This document shows positions 1-7,758 of a stretch of DNA of 64,000 nt, piece by piece. A program made the translations under genes and the position numbers. This DNA comes from Martelella sp. AD-3. GTDB taxonomy: Bacteria > Pseudomonadota > Alphaproteobacteria > Rhizobiales > Rhizobiaceae. The notes under the pieces are model-generated. The model did no database searches. It was not told the DNA's origin and saw only the letters and a program-made list of their open reading frames with translations. Each line of letters begins with the position of its first letter. The first letter of the stretch is position 1. Location of the stretch: NCBI RefSeq assembly GCF_001578105.1, contig NZ_CP014277.1, positions 1 through 64,000 on the forward strand. The letters run 5' to 3'.

Positions 1-1051
1 CCGTCGTCGAATGATTATGGACAGAATGGGGTCTGGCTATCAGGAGAGATTGGCTCGTCTGATGTGTTGATTTAAGCCGCGTTTGCGTGGTGTTGCAAGC
101 GTCGGTTTTGAATGGTCTGTGCTTGATCCTCTTTCGCTGTTTCAGGATTTCGTCTCCTCTGCCGAAGTAGACATCCGCCGGTGTGAGGTTGCCGAGGCTC
201 TCGTGGTATCGGCGATTGTTGTAATGGTCGATGAATGCGCCGATCTGCGCTTCAAGGTCTTCGGGGAAGAAGTAATTCTCGAGCAGGATCCGGTTTTTCA
301 GCGTCTGGTGCCAGCGCTCGATCTTGCCTTGGGTCTGCGGATGACCGGGCGCGCCGTGAAGCTGCTCCATCTTCCTGTCCTTCAGCCAGTCCGCCAGGTC
401 TTCGGCGATGTAGCATCCGCCATTATCCGACAGAAGCCGCGGTTTGTGCTCCACCTTGACGCTGTCGCAGCCGGATGCAGAAAGCGCAATGTTCAGCGTG
501 TCGGTTACATCACCCACCTTCATGTTCGTGCACAGTTTCCATCCCACGATATATCGGGAAAAGTCATCGAGGATGGTGGACAGATACAACCAGCCCCAGC
601 CGATCACCTTCAGATAGGTGAAATCGGTTTGCCACATCTCATTGGGGCGAACGGTCTTGTCCCTGAATTCATTGTCCGCCTTGACGACAATGAAGGCTGG
701 CGAGGTGATCAGATCGTGCGCCTTGAGCAGGCGATAGACGGACGCCTCTGATACGAAATAGCTTTTTGTGTCGGTGAAGGTCACCGCCAGTTCGCGCGGG
801 GAGAGCTCCGGCTCTTCAAGCGCCAGCTCTATCACCTCGTCCCTGATAGTATCGGGAATGCGGTTCCATACCCGTGACGGGGCGGATGAGCGGTCCTCCA
901 GCCCCTCAACGCCAAAGCGCTGGAAACGGTCATACCAGCGGTAAAAGGTCTGGCGGGGAATGGCGAGCTGCTCCAGTGTCTTCTTCACCGGCAGGTGCGA
1001 TTGCTCGACCAGCCGGATGATTTCCAACTTCTCGGATGCGGGGTATCTCAT
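1..1051 (-). pseudogene. IS3-family transposase OrfB, C-terminus frameshifted, runs off window
   Basis: Integrase-core (rve) transposase of the IS3 type, which cuts and joins the IS ends. The first roughly 310 residues match the intact 326-aa copy at 47357-48337: an N-terminal helix-turn-helix (LEIIRLVEQSHLPVKKTLEQ) and a DDE core with WQTDFTYL, LLSDNGG and GKIERWHQ. A missing T at about 120 changes the frame after RKRIK, so the normal last 16 residues and stop are lost and the frame stays open to base 1. The start ATG (1049-1051) overlaps the orfA stop as ATGA, which suggests coupled translation rather than the programmed frameshift usual in IS3 elements. Catalytic residues are intact, so some activity may remain. 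A sequencing error is the other explanation. Confidence 0.85.
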
Positions 1052-1422
1052 TCTTCTGCGTCCCCATCCCCGATCATGCTTTTTTTGAGCAGGCGCAGCT
1101 CCAGCGTCTGCTCGGCCACGACCTCTTTCAGATCGCGTGTTTCCCGACGTAATGCCTTCACCTCATCCGTCGTTGCGGCCCGAGCCGTATCGCCGGCCAG
1201 GCGCCGCTTGCCGGCCTCGAGAAATTCCTTCGACCAAGTGTAATACATGCTTTCGGCGATACCCTCGCGGCGGCAGAGCGCGGCGATACTGTCTTCGCCG
1301 CGCAGGCCTTCCAGCACAATGCGGATCTTTTCCTCGGCCGAATAGGATTTGCGTGTGGCCCGGCGGATATCCTTGATCGCCTTGTCTGCCGTCGGCTTCT
1401 GCTGCCCGGATTTCTGTCTCAT
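1048..1422 (-). CDS. IS3-family transposase OrfA (copy A)
   Basis: Small DNA-binding partner of the IS3 transposase, 124 aa and identical to the copy at 48334-48708. Residues about 25-70 form a HTH_Tnp_1-type helix-turn-helix (SAEEKIRIVLEGLRGEDS, then LCRREGIAESMYYTWSKEFL). Residues about 85-118 form a heptad-rich coiled coil (EVKALRRETRDLKEVVAEQ), typical of the leucine-zipper region that joins OrfA and OrfB. A GGAAG ribosome site precedes the start. Its stop overlaps the orfB start (ATGA). Confidence 0.88.
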   Translation of the reverse strand: MRQKSGQQKPTADKAIKDIRRATRKSYSAEEKIRIVLEGLRGEDSIAALCRREGIAESMYYTWSKEFLEAGKRRLAGDTARAATTDEVKALRRETRDLKEVVAEQTLELRLLKKSMIGDGDAEE

Positions 1423-1620
1423 CTTCGCTTCCTTTGCGTGCGCTATGATGAGCCAAAACCCTCCCTTATCCGTTAAGCCAGATCTGTCTCAAAGGCGTTG
1501 AGACGGAACAGTCGCTATGCTAAGGCTCCTGCGGCTGCATTTGATCGCTGTCCGGACCTGTCGCAAATTCCCGCGATCCTGGCCGATCCGATGCGTAGTG
1601 TCGAGCCATTGTGACAAGCT

Positions 1621-2145
1621 TTATCGCAAAGCCCCTTCGGATGTCCGCTTCGCCCCTCCCTCCAACGACCGCAAGAAGGCCCCAACCTCCGAGCGGCTGC
1701 ACAGCCTCAACTTCTGCAACGGATGCTCCTCAAAAAAGCGCTCGTGGGCATCGAAGGAATTCAGGTGGTTCTTCCGAAGACGGTAGCCGCGCGTATATTC
1801 CAACAGTTCCTCGAACTGCTCCTCAGTTCCATCACCCGTTTGGCCTCGTTGCAGGAGGTTGGAAATGCACTCATCGTCGGAGATATCGAGCCAAATCAGC
1901 GTTGTCACACGTGGAAGCACTTGCCGGATGATCGAACCGTAAATGCCCTCCATGACCCAAGAACTGCTGTCCACAGCTCGGGCCACCAATCGGTCACGCT
2001 CGTCGCGCGGACGCTCGCCGGCAAAATTCGGCATCCAATGGAAGTCGTCAAGGTGATGGGCTGAGTATTGCAGCCCGTGGGCCAGCTGGGTGGCCAGCCA
2101 CGTCTTGCCACTTCCGCCGTTCCCCATGATGAAAATTCTGTCCAT
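1621..2145 (-). CDS. P-loop NTPase, adenylate kinase/FlaR-like
   Basis: Predicted cytoplasmic nucleotide-binding protein of about 174 aa. The chosen ATG puts the Walker A motif GNGGSGKTW at residues 8-16, as in the small AAA_17/AAA_18 adenylate-kinase-like proteins often called FlaR or topology modulation protein. Other family-like features are HHLDDFHWMP after the P-loop and a lid-like stretch rich in R and E. Substrate unknown. An in-frame upstream ATG at 2194-2196 would add 17 residues beginning MCNLYR, which look like the start of an SRAP/YedK protein rather than part of this family, so I prefer the internal start. The gene stands alone between IS copy A and ardC, facing the IS. Confidence 0.6.
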   Translation of the reverse strand: MDRIFIMGNGGSGKTWLATQLAHGLQYSAHHLDDFHWMPNFAGERPRDERDRLVARAVDSSSWVMEGIYGSIIRQVLPRVTTLIWLDISDDECISNLLQRGQTGDGTEEQFEELLEYTRGYRLRKNHLNSFDAHERFFEEHPLQKLRLCSRSEVGAFLRSLEGGAKRTSEGALR

Positions 2146-2297
2146 CAGCCGTCTCATGTTCTCGTGTGTCGATCCATTGCGATAAAGATTGCACATCGGT
2201 CATCTCCGGATGAACGGCATCTAAGACAGGCAAGATAAGGCGGATCTATCCGAACTGGAACCTTCGTCCTGATGCCAAAAAAGATAGAGGCATGTGT

Positions 2298-2358
2298 GAG
2301 CCCGGTGAGCGGGCTCAAAAGGAAGAGAAAGTTGTTCCGGCCTGCTCGAAAAAAGGAG
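2298..2358 (+). promoter_or_regulatory. Structured leader of ardC
   Basis: A perfect 7-bp hairpin (GAGCCCG, loop GTGAG, CGGGCTC; 2298-2316) is followed by AAAAGGAAGAGAAAGTTGTT and then a weak GCTC/GAGC stem (2344-2347 with 2356-2359) that includes part of the ribosome site AAGGAG. The 12-mer GAGAAAGTTGTT (2325-2336) recurs exactly at 6363-6374, and related versions lie at 4279 and 8462. Function unknown. It could be a cis-acting RNA element or a hairpin promoter of the single-stranded-DNA type. Confidence 0.5.
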
Positions 2359-2359
2359 C

Positions 2360-3283
2360 ATGAGCGTGACCAGAGAAAACACCGGACCCGATATCTATCA
2401 ACTCGTTACTGATAGGATTATCCAGGCAATCGAGGCAGGTACTCCGCCCTGGCAGAAGCCGTGGACGGGTGGCGCCGGCTTTGCGGGCTTCCCGCGCCGC
2501 TCAAACGGGGAGTTCTATAAAGGCATCAATGTTGTCATCCTGTTGTGCATCGCTGCCGAAAATGGATACAGATCGAGCTATTGGCTGACCTACAAACAGG
2601 CAAAGGTCATGGACGCCCAGGTTCGCCGAGGTGAGAAGTCCGCTCCCGTTGTCAAATACGGCACGTTCGAAGTCGATGACCCCGATAGAGGCGAAACTGT
2701 CGTCCGGCCATATGCGCGTGGCTATCGCGTATTTAATGCCGATCAGATCGACGGTCTGCCGAATTACTTTTACGGCGCTGACCCGGACGAACCGCGCGAT
2801 CTCGGCACAGAACCCAATGTGGAGCTGGATCGGTTCTTCGCCGCGACCGGTATCGAGATACGAACGACTGATGAACCTCAGGCGTTCTATCATCTTCTCG
2901 ATGACTATGTGCACATGCCACCAATCGCAACGTTTCACTCAGCCAGCGGATACTATGCCAGTCTCGCTCATGAAATGATTCACGCGACCAGTCATAAACG
3001 CCGGCTTGATCGCGATCAGAGATTTACCCGCAAATCAGAGTTGGCCTTTGAGGAGCTTTGTGCCGAGATCGGTTCCGCCATGCTTTGCGTTTCACTCGGG
3101 CTGGTCCCTGATTTCGAACAGTCTGCGGCATATGTCGAGAGCTGGCTGCGATCACTGAAGGACGACAAGAAATTCATTTTCCGGGCCGCCAGCGAGGCGC
3201 AGAAGGCGGTCGATTGGATGCATGCGCAGCGGGCACAGAATGAGGACGAAGGCGAAACCTCCATCGGAAGCATTGCGGCTTGA
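2360..3283 (+). CDS. ardC: ArdC-family antirestriction protein
   Basis: Probable antirestriction protein of 307 aa, the usual size for the ArdC family, which protects incoming plasmid DNA during conjugation. The N-terminal half (about 8-150) matches the ArdC single-strand DNA-binding domain (DUF1738; TPPWQKPWTGG, then YWLTYKQAK). The C-terminal half is a zincin-like metallopeptidase domain with HEMIHATSHKRR (HExxH at about residue 204) and a downstream conserved glutamate in FEELCAEIGSAML. AAGGAG lies just before the ATG. It opens a plus-strand block that also holds ParB-like, DarB-like and primase-like genes, the usual company of a plasmid leading region. A strong hairpin follows the stop. 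Confidence 0.88.
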   Translation: MSVTRENTGPDIYQLVTDRIIQAIEAGTPPWQKPWTGGAGFAGFPRRSNGEFYKGINVVILLCIAAENGYRSSYWLTYKQAKVMDAQVRRGEKSAPVVKYGTFEVDDPDRGETVVRPYARGYRVFNADQIDGLPNYFYGADPDEPRDLGTEPNVELDRFFAATGIEIRTTDEPQAFYHLLDDYVHMPPIATFHSASGYYASLAHEMIHATSHKRRLDRDQRFTRKSELAFEELCAEIGSAMLCVSLGLVPDFEQSAAYVESWLRSLKDDKKFIFRAASEAQKAVDWMHAQRAQNEDEGETSIGSIAA

Positions 3284-3297
3284 TCGCTTGACGCCTG

Positions 3298-3354
3298 AGA
3301 AGACAGTACGGTTCAGCCGTACTGTCTTCTTGTAAAAGGTACGGATAGCCCGTA
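3298..3354 (+). promoter_or_regulatory. ardC terminator hairpin and twin TACGG-N5-CCGTA dyads upstream of HigBA-like pair
   Basis: A perfect 14-bp inverted repeat (3298-3311 and 3317-3330, loop TTCAG) ends in TCTTCTTGT and could terminate ardC. Its core TACGG-N5-CCGTA (3307-3321) recurs at 3340-3354 with a different spacer. The two dyads are centred 33 bp apart, about three helical turns, and the second is 10 bp before the toxin start. That is the expected layout of operators for the Xre-type antitoxin of the following pair. Confidence 0.55.
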
Positions 3355-3364
3355 TATAAAGCGC

Positions 3365-3726
3365 ATGCATACAGTTATCGAAACGCCCGCTTATCTGGCA
3401 TCGGCCAAGGACGAAAATGTGTCCCGCGAGGAATTGTCCGCGATCATCGATCATTTCGCCCAGGACCCCGACGCCGGCGACATAATACCGGGAACGGGCG
3501 GGGCTAGAAAACTCAGGTTTGCGCGGCCAGGGATGGGAAAGCGCGGCGGATATCGGATTATCACATTTTATGCAGACGCTGATATTCCCGTTTTTTGCTC
3601 GACATCTACAGCAAGTCGTCTCAGGCGAATTTGAGCAAAGCGGACCGGAACGAAATGAGGGCGATTTTATCGGCACTGCCTGATGAATTTCGCAAGCAGG
3701 CAGGAAGAAGGAGCACGAAGAAATGA
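3365..3726 (+). pseudogene. RelE/HigB-type toxin, frameshifted in a T-run
   Basis: RelE-superfamily toxin (the family includes mRNA interferases) paired with the Xre antitoxin that follows. The frame from ATG 3365 gives MHTVIETPAYLASAKD through GKRGGYRIITFYADADIPV, typical of HigB/RelE2 toxins, and then leaves frame at the TTTTTT around 3594-3599. Shifting by one base restores FLLDIYSKSSQANLSKADRN and the end RKQAGRRSTKK, whose TGA (3724-3726) overlaps the antitoxin ATG. So the ancestral toxin was about 120 aa and translationally coupled to the antitoxin. As written it ends early, at 3634. Either the toxin has been inactivated or one base in the T-run is miscalled. Confidence 0.75.
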
Positions 3727-4019
3727 GCAAAGCAGGTTCGAGAATGTTGGAAGGCGCGCGGCAGGCCCTTGCTTATGCCTCCGGTGAAGCCGATGCTGCG
3801 GATTATGGTATCCATATTCCTGAAAAGGTTGATGTTAAAGCGATCCGCAAGCGACAGAACCTTTCGCAGAAAGTCTTTGCGGCCCGCTTCGGCCTTTCAG
3901 TCGGACGGCTGCGCGATTGGGAACAGGGGCGCTCGGAGGTTGACCCCTCGTCGCGGGTGCTTCTGACTGTGATTGATCGTGAACCCGCCGCCGTCGAACG
4001 GGCTTTGCAGAGGCATTGA
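3723..4019 (+). CDS. Xre/HigA-type antitoxin
   Basis: DNA-binding antitoxin of 98 aa. A helix-turn-helix (about 38-80; KAIRKRQNLSQKVFAARFG, then SVGRLRDWEQGR) matches the HTH_3/HigA-2 group, with an N-terminal segment (ADYGIHIPEKVDV) commonly seen in antitoxins paired with RelE-type toxins. The start overlaps the toxin stop (ATGA). It should neutralise the toxin and repress the operon through the dyads at 3307-3354. The frame is intact although the toxin is broken. A strong terminator follows. Confidence 0.82.
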   Translation: MSKAGSRMLEGARQALAYASGEADAADYGIHIPEKVDVKAIRKRQNLSQKVFAARFGLSVGRLRDWEQGRSEVDPSSRVLLTVIDREPAAVERALQRH

Positions 4020-4052
4020 CCCGCGCGCCTTGCCCGGAATTTTCCGTGGATC

Positions 4053-4087
4053 AAACGGGCTTCGCCGCCGCGCGAAGCCCGTTTTTT
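4053..4087 (+). terminator. Rho-independent terminator after HigBA-like pair
   Basis: A perfect 13-bp stem (AAACGGGCTTCGC, 4053-4065; GCGAAGCCCGTTT, 4072-4084) with a 6-nt loop is followed by a run of six T. Confidence 0.9.
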
Positions 4088-4250
4088 GTTACGGCACCTG
4101 CCTCGAACAGGGGTTTCGCCAAAGTGGGGGCCTTGGCTGCGAAATGTCCGCAACGACACTTATGCAACATACGAAAGAACAAAAAACAACCAAAACGTTG
4201 ATTTTGCGAGCTGTGTCGGTTTCACTGATCGATAGAGCAAGAGTTCAGCG

Positions 4251-4310
4251 AAGCCCGGTTGCCGGGCTTCCAAAAGGAGAGAAAGTCTTTCCTCCCGGCC
4301 GATACCGGAG
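4251..4310 (+). promoter_or_regulatory. Structured leader of ParB-like gene
   Basis: A perfect 8-bp hairpin (AAGCCCGG, loop TTG, CCGGGCTT; 4251-4269) is followed by AAAAGGAGAGAAAGTCTTT. A second stem (CTCCCGG 4292-4298 with CCGGAG 4305-4310) contains the ribosome site GGAG. The layout matches the leaders of ardC and the 6406 and 8505 genes. Pairing of the GGAG would limit translation if the stem forms in mRNA. Confidence 0.5.
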
Positions 4311-4317
4311 AACAACA

Positions 4318-6279
4318 ATGACCTCGAACGACATCAAGATCATCCCCGTCAGGCAGCTCGCGCTCAGCCCGCTCAACGTTCGCAAGACCGAGGCCGGCCC
4401 GGCCGCCGATGCGGAGCTGAAAGCCTCGATTAAGGCCGACGGCGGCATCAAGCAAAACCTGCTCGTCTATCCCGCAGGCAAGAACAAGTTCCTGGTCCAT
4501 GGAGGCGGTCGCCGGCTGAAGCAGCTGCAGGCGCTGATCGAAGAAGGCGCGCTGCCGGGCGACACGGCCGTGCCCTGCAAGGTCGAGACCGAAGAGCAGG
4601 CTATCATCAGCTCGACCACGGAAAACGTCGTGCGTGCCAATATGCACCCCGCCGACCAGTATGAGGCCTTCGCGGCGATGATCGAAAAGGGCTATAAGGC
4701 CACCGAAATCGCCAATCAGTTCGGCGTGACCGAAAACCTCGTGCAGCGCCGCCTCAAACTGGCCGAGGTCGATCCGGTTCTTCTCACGGCTTTCCGCAAC
4801 GACGAGCTCTCCCTGGATGCGCTGACGGCGTTCACGATCTGCAAGGACCGGAGCCGTCAGGTCGAGATCTTCGAGCAGCTCAAGTCTATCTATCACGGCA
4901 TCAACGCCTATCAGGTTCGCCACCTGGCTACGGAGGACGAAGTGTCGGCGAGCGATAATGTCGCCCAATTTGTCGGCGTCGATGCTTATACGGCCGCCGG
5001 TGGAACGGTACGCAGGGATCTGTTTTCCGAAGCGGACGATGTTGTTCTCGAAGATGTTGCATTGTTGCATCGTCTGGCGACCGAGGCATTGAACGCGGAG
5101 GCGGAGAAGCTGACGGGAAAGTGGAAATGGGTCGATGTGCATCTCTCGGTCACCTATGACCAATATATGCGCTATGGTCGCGAATACCCCCTCCCCGTCG
5201 AGCCGGCCCCTGAGGATCAGGCCAAGCTCGATGCCTTGAACGGCGAGATCGAGCAGATGGAGGAGATCGGCGAGGAGGCCTGGACCGACGAGGTGCAGGC
5301 GCGCTGGGATCAACTCCATAACGATCTGGAGGCGCTATCCGCAGACGTGAAGCGGTCGGAATACACCGATGAACAGCGCGCCCGGGCAGGCTGCGTTGTG
5401 TCCATCGATCATCGCGGAGCGTTGAGGGTTGAGACCGGTCTGGTGCATCCGGACGACAAGCGGCAGCAGGTTCGCTCTGGCGGCTCTGAAACGATGTCGG
5501 CCGAAGAAAAACGCAAGGAGGCTGGCGTGTCGAATTCGCTTTCGGCGGATCTGCGTGCGATCCGGCATCAGAACCTGCAGGCCCACCTTGCCAGCGACTA
5601 TCAAACTGCCTTCGACGCGATGCTCTATTCGATGATCGTCCGCCTGCCCATCGCCTATGCCGCCGCGCCGATCGATATCTCGATGCGTCAGGCGGAGGTC
5701 TTTAAGAGCCGTGAATATCTGGAGGATACGGTCGCGGCTGCCATGCTTGAGGAAATCAAGAACACGCTCGACCTGTCGTGGATCTCGCTCGAGAGTCCGC
5801 AGGATTTCATCACGATGTCGGCGCTGCCGATGGAAAAGAAGCAGGCGCTGTTCGCCTGGGCGACGGCGCAGGCTGTTCAGCAGCAATTGGCCAACGACGA
5901 CCATAGCTCGCCGGTTCTTGAGGAGATCGGCCGCCGTTGCAGCACTGATGTTGCATATTGCTGGCGTCCGGACGCGAAAAACTACTGGTCGCGCGTGCCG
6001 AAAAAGCATGCCCTTTCCGTCGCCGCGGAGGTTATCGGTCAGAAATGGGCTGATGAGCGCCGCGACTTCAAGAAGGATGCGCTGGCCGCCTCGATGGAGA
6101 CAGCTTTCCGGGAGGGGGCTGACGAACGGGTCGGCATCGATCCGGAAACGGCCAAGCGCACCGCGCGCTGGCTGCCCGAGGGCATGGCCTTCGAGAGCTC
6201 TGATGAGCAGCCGCAGGGCGAGGTCGAAAACCCGGAACCCGATGTGCTGCCGGCGTTCCTGAAAGCCGCCGCTGAATAG
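4318..6279 (+). CDS. Large ParB/RepB/Spo0J-family protein of plasmid leading region
   Basis: ParB-superfamily DNA-binding protein of 653 aa, much longer than partition ParB (about 300). Residues 1-110 form a ParB N-terminal domain (LALSPLNVRKTE, and HGGGRRLKQLQAL in place of the usual GERR box). Residues about 120-180 hold the ParB helix-turn-helix (YKATEIANQFGVTENLVQRR). The remaining roughly 450 residues are helical and acidic in places and I do not recognise them. Proteins of this type sit next to ardC and helicase genes on many alphaproteobacterial plasmids. There is no ParA partner here, and repB serves partition, so a partition role is unlikely. The ATG at 4318 is chosen for its GGAG ribosome site. 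An open frame extends further upstream, to 3973, but it crosses the terminator. Confidence 0.8.
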   Translation: MTSNDIKIIPVRQLALSPLNVRKTEAGPAADAELKASIKADGGIKQNLLVYPAGKNKFLVHGGGRRLKQLQALIEEGALPGDTAVPCKVETEEQAIISSTTENVVRANMHPADQYEAFAAMIEKGYKATEIANQFGVTENLVQRRLKLAEVDPVLLTAFRNDELSLDALTAFTICKDRSRQVEIFEQLKSIYHGINAYQVRHLATEDEVSASDNVAQFVGVDAYTAAGGTVRRDLFSEADDVVLEDVALLHRLATEALNAEAEKLTGKWKWVDVHLSVTYDQYMRYGREYPLPVEPAPEDQAKLDALNGEIEQMEEIGEEAWTDEVQARWDQLHNDLEALSADVKRSEYTDEQRARAGCVVSIDHRGALRVETGLVHPDDKRQQVRSGGSETMSAEEKRKEAGVSNSLSADLRAIRHQNLQAHLASDYQTAFDAMLYSMIVRLPIAYAAAPIDISMRQAEVFKSREYLEDTVAAAMLEEIKNTLDLSWISLESPQDFITMSALPMEKKQALFAWATAQAVQQQLANDDHSSPVLEEIGRRCSTDVAYCWRPDAKNYWSRVPKKHALSVAAEVIGQKWADERRDFKKDALAASMETAFREGADERVGIDPETAKRTARWLPEGMAFESSDEQPQGEVENPEPDVLPAFLKAAAE

Positions 6280-6305
6280 ATTCCATCACCACCAGGTCTC
6301 CGGGG

Positions 6306-6341
6306 GACGGTCGCTCTCAAGTTAGAGGGCGGCCGTCTTTT
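6306..6341 (+). terminator. Terminator after ParB-like gene
   Basis: An imperfect GC-rich hairpin (GACGGTCGCTCT paired with AGAGGGCGGCCGTC) ends in TTTT. A second small hairpin (TTTTCCGT/ACGGAAAA) lies directly downstream and belongs to the leader of the next gene. Confidence 0.7.
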
Positions 6342-6362
6342 CCGTGAACGGAAAACAAGAGC

Positions 6363-6396
6363 GAGAAAGTTGTTTTCTCCGCCGTTCGATACGGAG
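6363..6396 (+). promoter_or_regulatory. Structured leader of the 6406 gene
   Basis: This has the exact 12-mer GAGAAAGTTGTT (6363-6374) found upstream of ardC. A 6-bp stem TCTCCG (6376-6381) / CGGAGA (6392-6397) follows and encloses the GGAG ribosome site. It is the third member of the repeated leader set. Confidence 0.5.
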
Positions 6397-6405
6397 ACAA
6401 AACCC

Positions 6406-6963
6406 ATGCGAGCTTACAGACCGAAACGAGAAGACTTCATTCCCGAAGGTGCTGACGTGCGTTCCGATCCGGAATCCGATGCCGTCGCCTATCTGTTCGA
6501 AAACCGCGGCAGGCTCTGCGCCAAGTTGTTCGTCGGCAAGCGTGCCCGCCCCGACTGGCATTACTGGTTCAAAAGTCCGGAAGCGCGCGAGAAGCGGATC
6601 CAAGAGGGCTTCCAGGACCGCCGAAGGATGCTTGCCAGCAGGACGCGCTATCGGCCGTCCAATGCCGGCATCGAGATCGGCCATATCTTCGTTGCATCCT
6701 GGGGCTATGATCAGACGAACGTCGATTTCTGGCAGGTCACAAAGGTCATCGGCAAATCCATGGCCGAGGTCCGGCCGATCGGATCGCTCGACGCGTCGAG
6801 TGAAAACGAGGCGCCGTTGACCGAGCATGTCGTTCCATATGCCGATCACTTCATCGGTCCTGCCCGGCGCGTCAGAATCTCCAATAGTGGCTTCAGCCCG
6901 GAATCCTTCATTCATGCCCGTTTGTGGGATGGAAAGCCGTGCTATGCTTCGCACTACGCTTGA
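6406..6963 (+). CDS. Conserved hypothetical protein of plasmid accessory region
   Basis: Predicted soluble protein of 185 aa, not recognised as a named domain family. The sequence is rich in aromatic and charged residues (ARPDWHYWFKSPEAREKR, then GHIFVASWGYDQTNVDFWQV). There is no signal peptide or membrane segment. The ATG at 6406 has a GGAG 9 bp upstream. It lies between the ParB-like gene and vapBC and shares the repeated GAGAAAG leader, so it probably belongs to the same DNA-entry or maintenance set as ardC. No function can be assigned from sequence. Confidence 0.7.
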   Translation: MRAYRPKREDFIPEGADVRSDPESDAVAYLFENRGRLCAKLFVGKRARPDWHYWFKSPEAREKRIQEGFQDRRRMLASRTRYRPSNAGIEIGHIFVASWGYDQTNVDFWQVTKVIGKSMAEVRPIGSLDASSENEAPLTEHVVPYADHFIGPARRVRISNSGFSPESFIHARLWDGKPCYASHYA

Positions 6964-6981
6964 AATCTCAGATCCGGCCTA

Positions 6982-7018
6982 GTATATGCGTCTGTATATA
7001 CAACATTTTGACAGGAGG
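6982..7018 (+). promoter_or_regulatory. vapBC operator dyad and ribosome site
   Basis: Inverted repeat GTATAT-N8-ATATAC (6982-6987, 6996-7001), with the palindrome TGTATATACA inside it, just upstream of vapB. This fits autoregulation by the AbrB-fold antitoxin. A strong AGGAGG (7013-7018) precedes the vapB start by 5 bp. Confidence 0.55.
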
Positions 7019-7023
7019 TTATC

Positions 7024-7284
7024 ATGCCCCAGCCCCAAGCGTCCGAAGCACGTGAAGCCAAGTTGTTTCGCAACAACAAGAGTCAGGCGGTTCGTATCCC
7101 GGCCGATTTCGAACTTCCGGGCGACCGTGTGCTGATACATCGGGAGGGAAGCCGACTTGTGATCGAACCTGCCCCAAACAAAAATCTTCTGGACATTCTG
7201 GCGCGACTGAAGCCGCTCGGCCCTGATGACCAGCTTCCCGACGTCGATGAGACCCTGCTGCCAGCAAGGAAAATCGACCTTTGA
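7024..7284 (+). CDS. vapB: VapB-type antitoxin (AbrB/SpoVT fold)
   Basis: Antitoxin of 86 aa that should bind and inhibit the following PIN toxin and repress the operon. The N-terminal swapped-hairpin AbrB-like DNA-binding domain shows AKLFRNNKSQAVRIPADFEL and VLIHREGSRLVIEP, the classic VapB signature. The C-terminal tail (about 55-86) would wrap the toxin. It overlaps vapC by 4 bp. An AGGAGG ribosome site supports this start. Confidence 0.9.
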   Translation: MPQPQASEAREAKLFRNNKSQAVRIPADFELPGDRVLIHREGSRLVIEPAPNKNLLDILARLKPLGPDDQLPDVDETLLPARKIDL

Positions 7285-7685
7285 GCCGCCTTTACATGCT
7301 CGACACGAATATCGTGTCGGATCTCGCGCGTAATCCGGCCGGCGCCGTCGTCGGCCATATCGCTGATGTCGGGCAGGATACGATCTGCGTCAGCATTATC
7401 ACCGCGGCTGAGCTATGCTATGGCTGCGAACGCAAGGGATCTGCCAAGCTGACAGCCCAGGTCGAGGCCATTCTTGGCGGCATGCAAATACTCGCATTGG
7501 GTGCGCCAGCACATGCCCGGTACGGCCGCATCAGAGCAGGCCTCGAAGCAGCCGGTACGCCGATCGGTCCAAATGACCTGCTGATTGCAGCCCATGCCTT
7601 GGCTGTCGATGCTGTGCTGGTAACAGCCAATACGCGCGAATTCCTTCGGGTGCCCGGTCTCCAGGTTGAAAACTGGCTGGACTGA
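7281..7685 (+). CDS. vapC: VapC-type PIN-domain ribonuclease toxin
   Basis: Toxin of 134 aa, the normal VapC length. PIN-domain acidic residues are visible: D8 (MLDTNIVSDL), E44 (TAAEL) and D99 (IGPNDLLIAAHAL), with the conserved TANTREF near the C-terminus. VapC toxins cleave tRNA or rRNA when the antitoxin decays. The start is TTG overlapping the vapB stop (TTGA, 7281-7284), so translation is coupled. All key residues are present and the pair appears intact. Confidence 0.92.
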   Translation: MSRLYMLDTNIVSDLARNPAGAVVGHIADVGQDTICVSIITAAELCYGCERKGSAKLTAQVEAILGGMQILALGAPAHARYGRIRAGLEAAGTPIGPNDLLIAAHALAVDAVLVTANTREFLRVPGLQVENWLD

Positions 7686-7699
7686 CAGCCCGTTCTTTG

Positions 7700-7758
7700 G
7701 CGCCGCCTCAATGTTCGAGGGCGGCGCTTTCGCCGTGTATCTGAACAAGGAGCACGGC
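7700..7758 (+). promoter_or_regulatory. Hairpin after vapC and stem around the ribosome site of the next gene
   Basis: A perfect 8-bp stem (GCGCCGCC 7700-7707, GGCGGCGC 7720-7727) followed by TTT could terminate vapBC. A second inverted repeat, GCCGTG (7732-7737) / CACGGC (7753-7758), encloses the AAGGAG ribosome site of the 7759 gene. The two-hairpin layout resembles the other leaders, but the GAGAAAG box is absent. Confidence 0.5.

Larger units (their letters stand above)
1..1510 (-). mobile_element. IS3-family insertion sequence, copy A (left 3 bp outside window)
   Basis: This element is almost identical to the one at 47283-48796. Base 1 of the window aligns with the fourth base of that copy, so only the terminal TGT is missing. 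The right end is GACGGAACA (1502-1510), an imperfect inverted match to the left end TGTCCGTC of copy B. It carries two minus-strand genes, orfA and orfB. One T present in copy B is absent at about position 120, which frameshifts orfB near its 3' end. The left flank lies outside the window, so a target duplication cannot be tested here. Confidence 0.88.

Noticed and set aside
4318..6279. Large ParB-like protein as the plasmid partition protein
   Set aside because: It has no ParA neighbour, is twice the normal length and sits with antirestriction genes. RepA/RepB at 18.9-21.2 kb fill the partition role.
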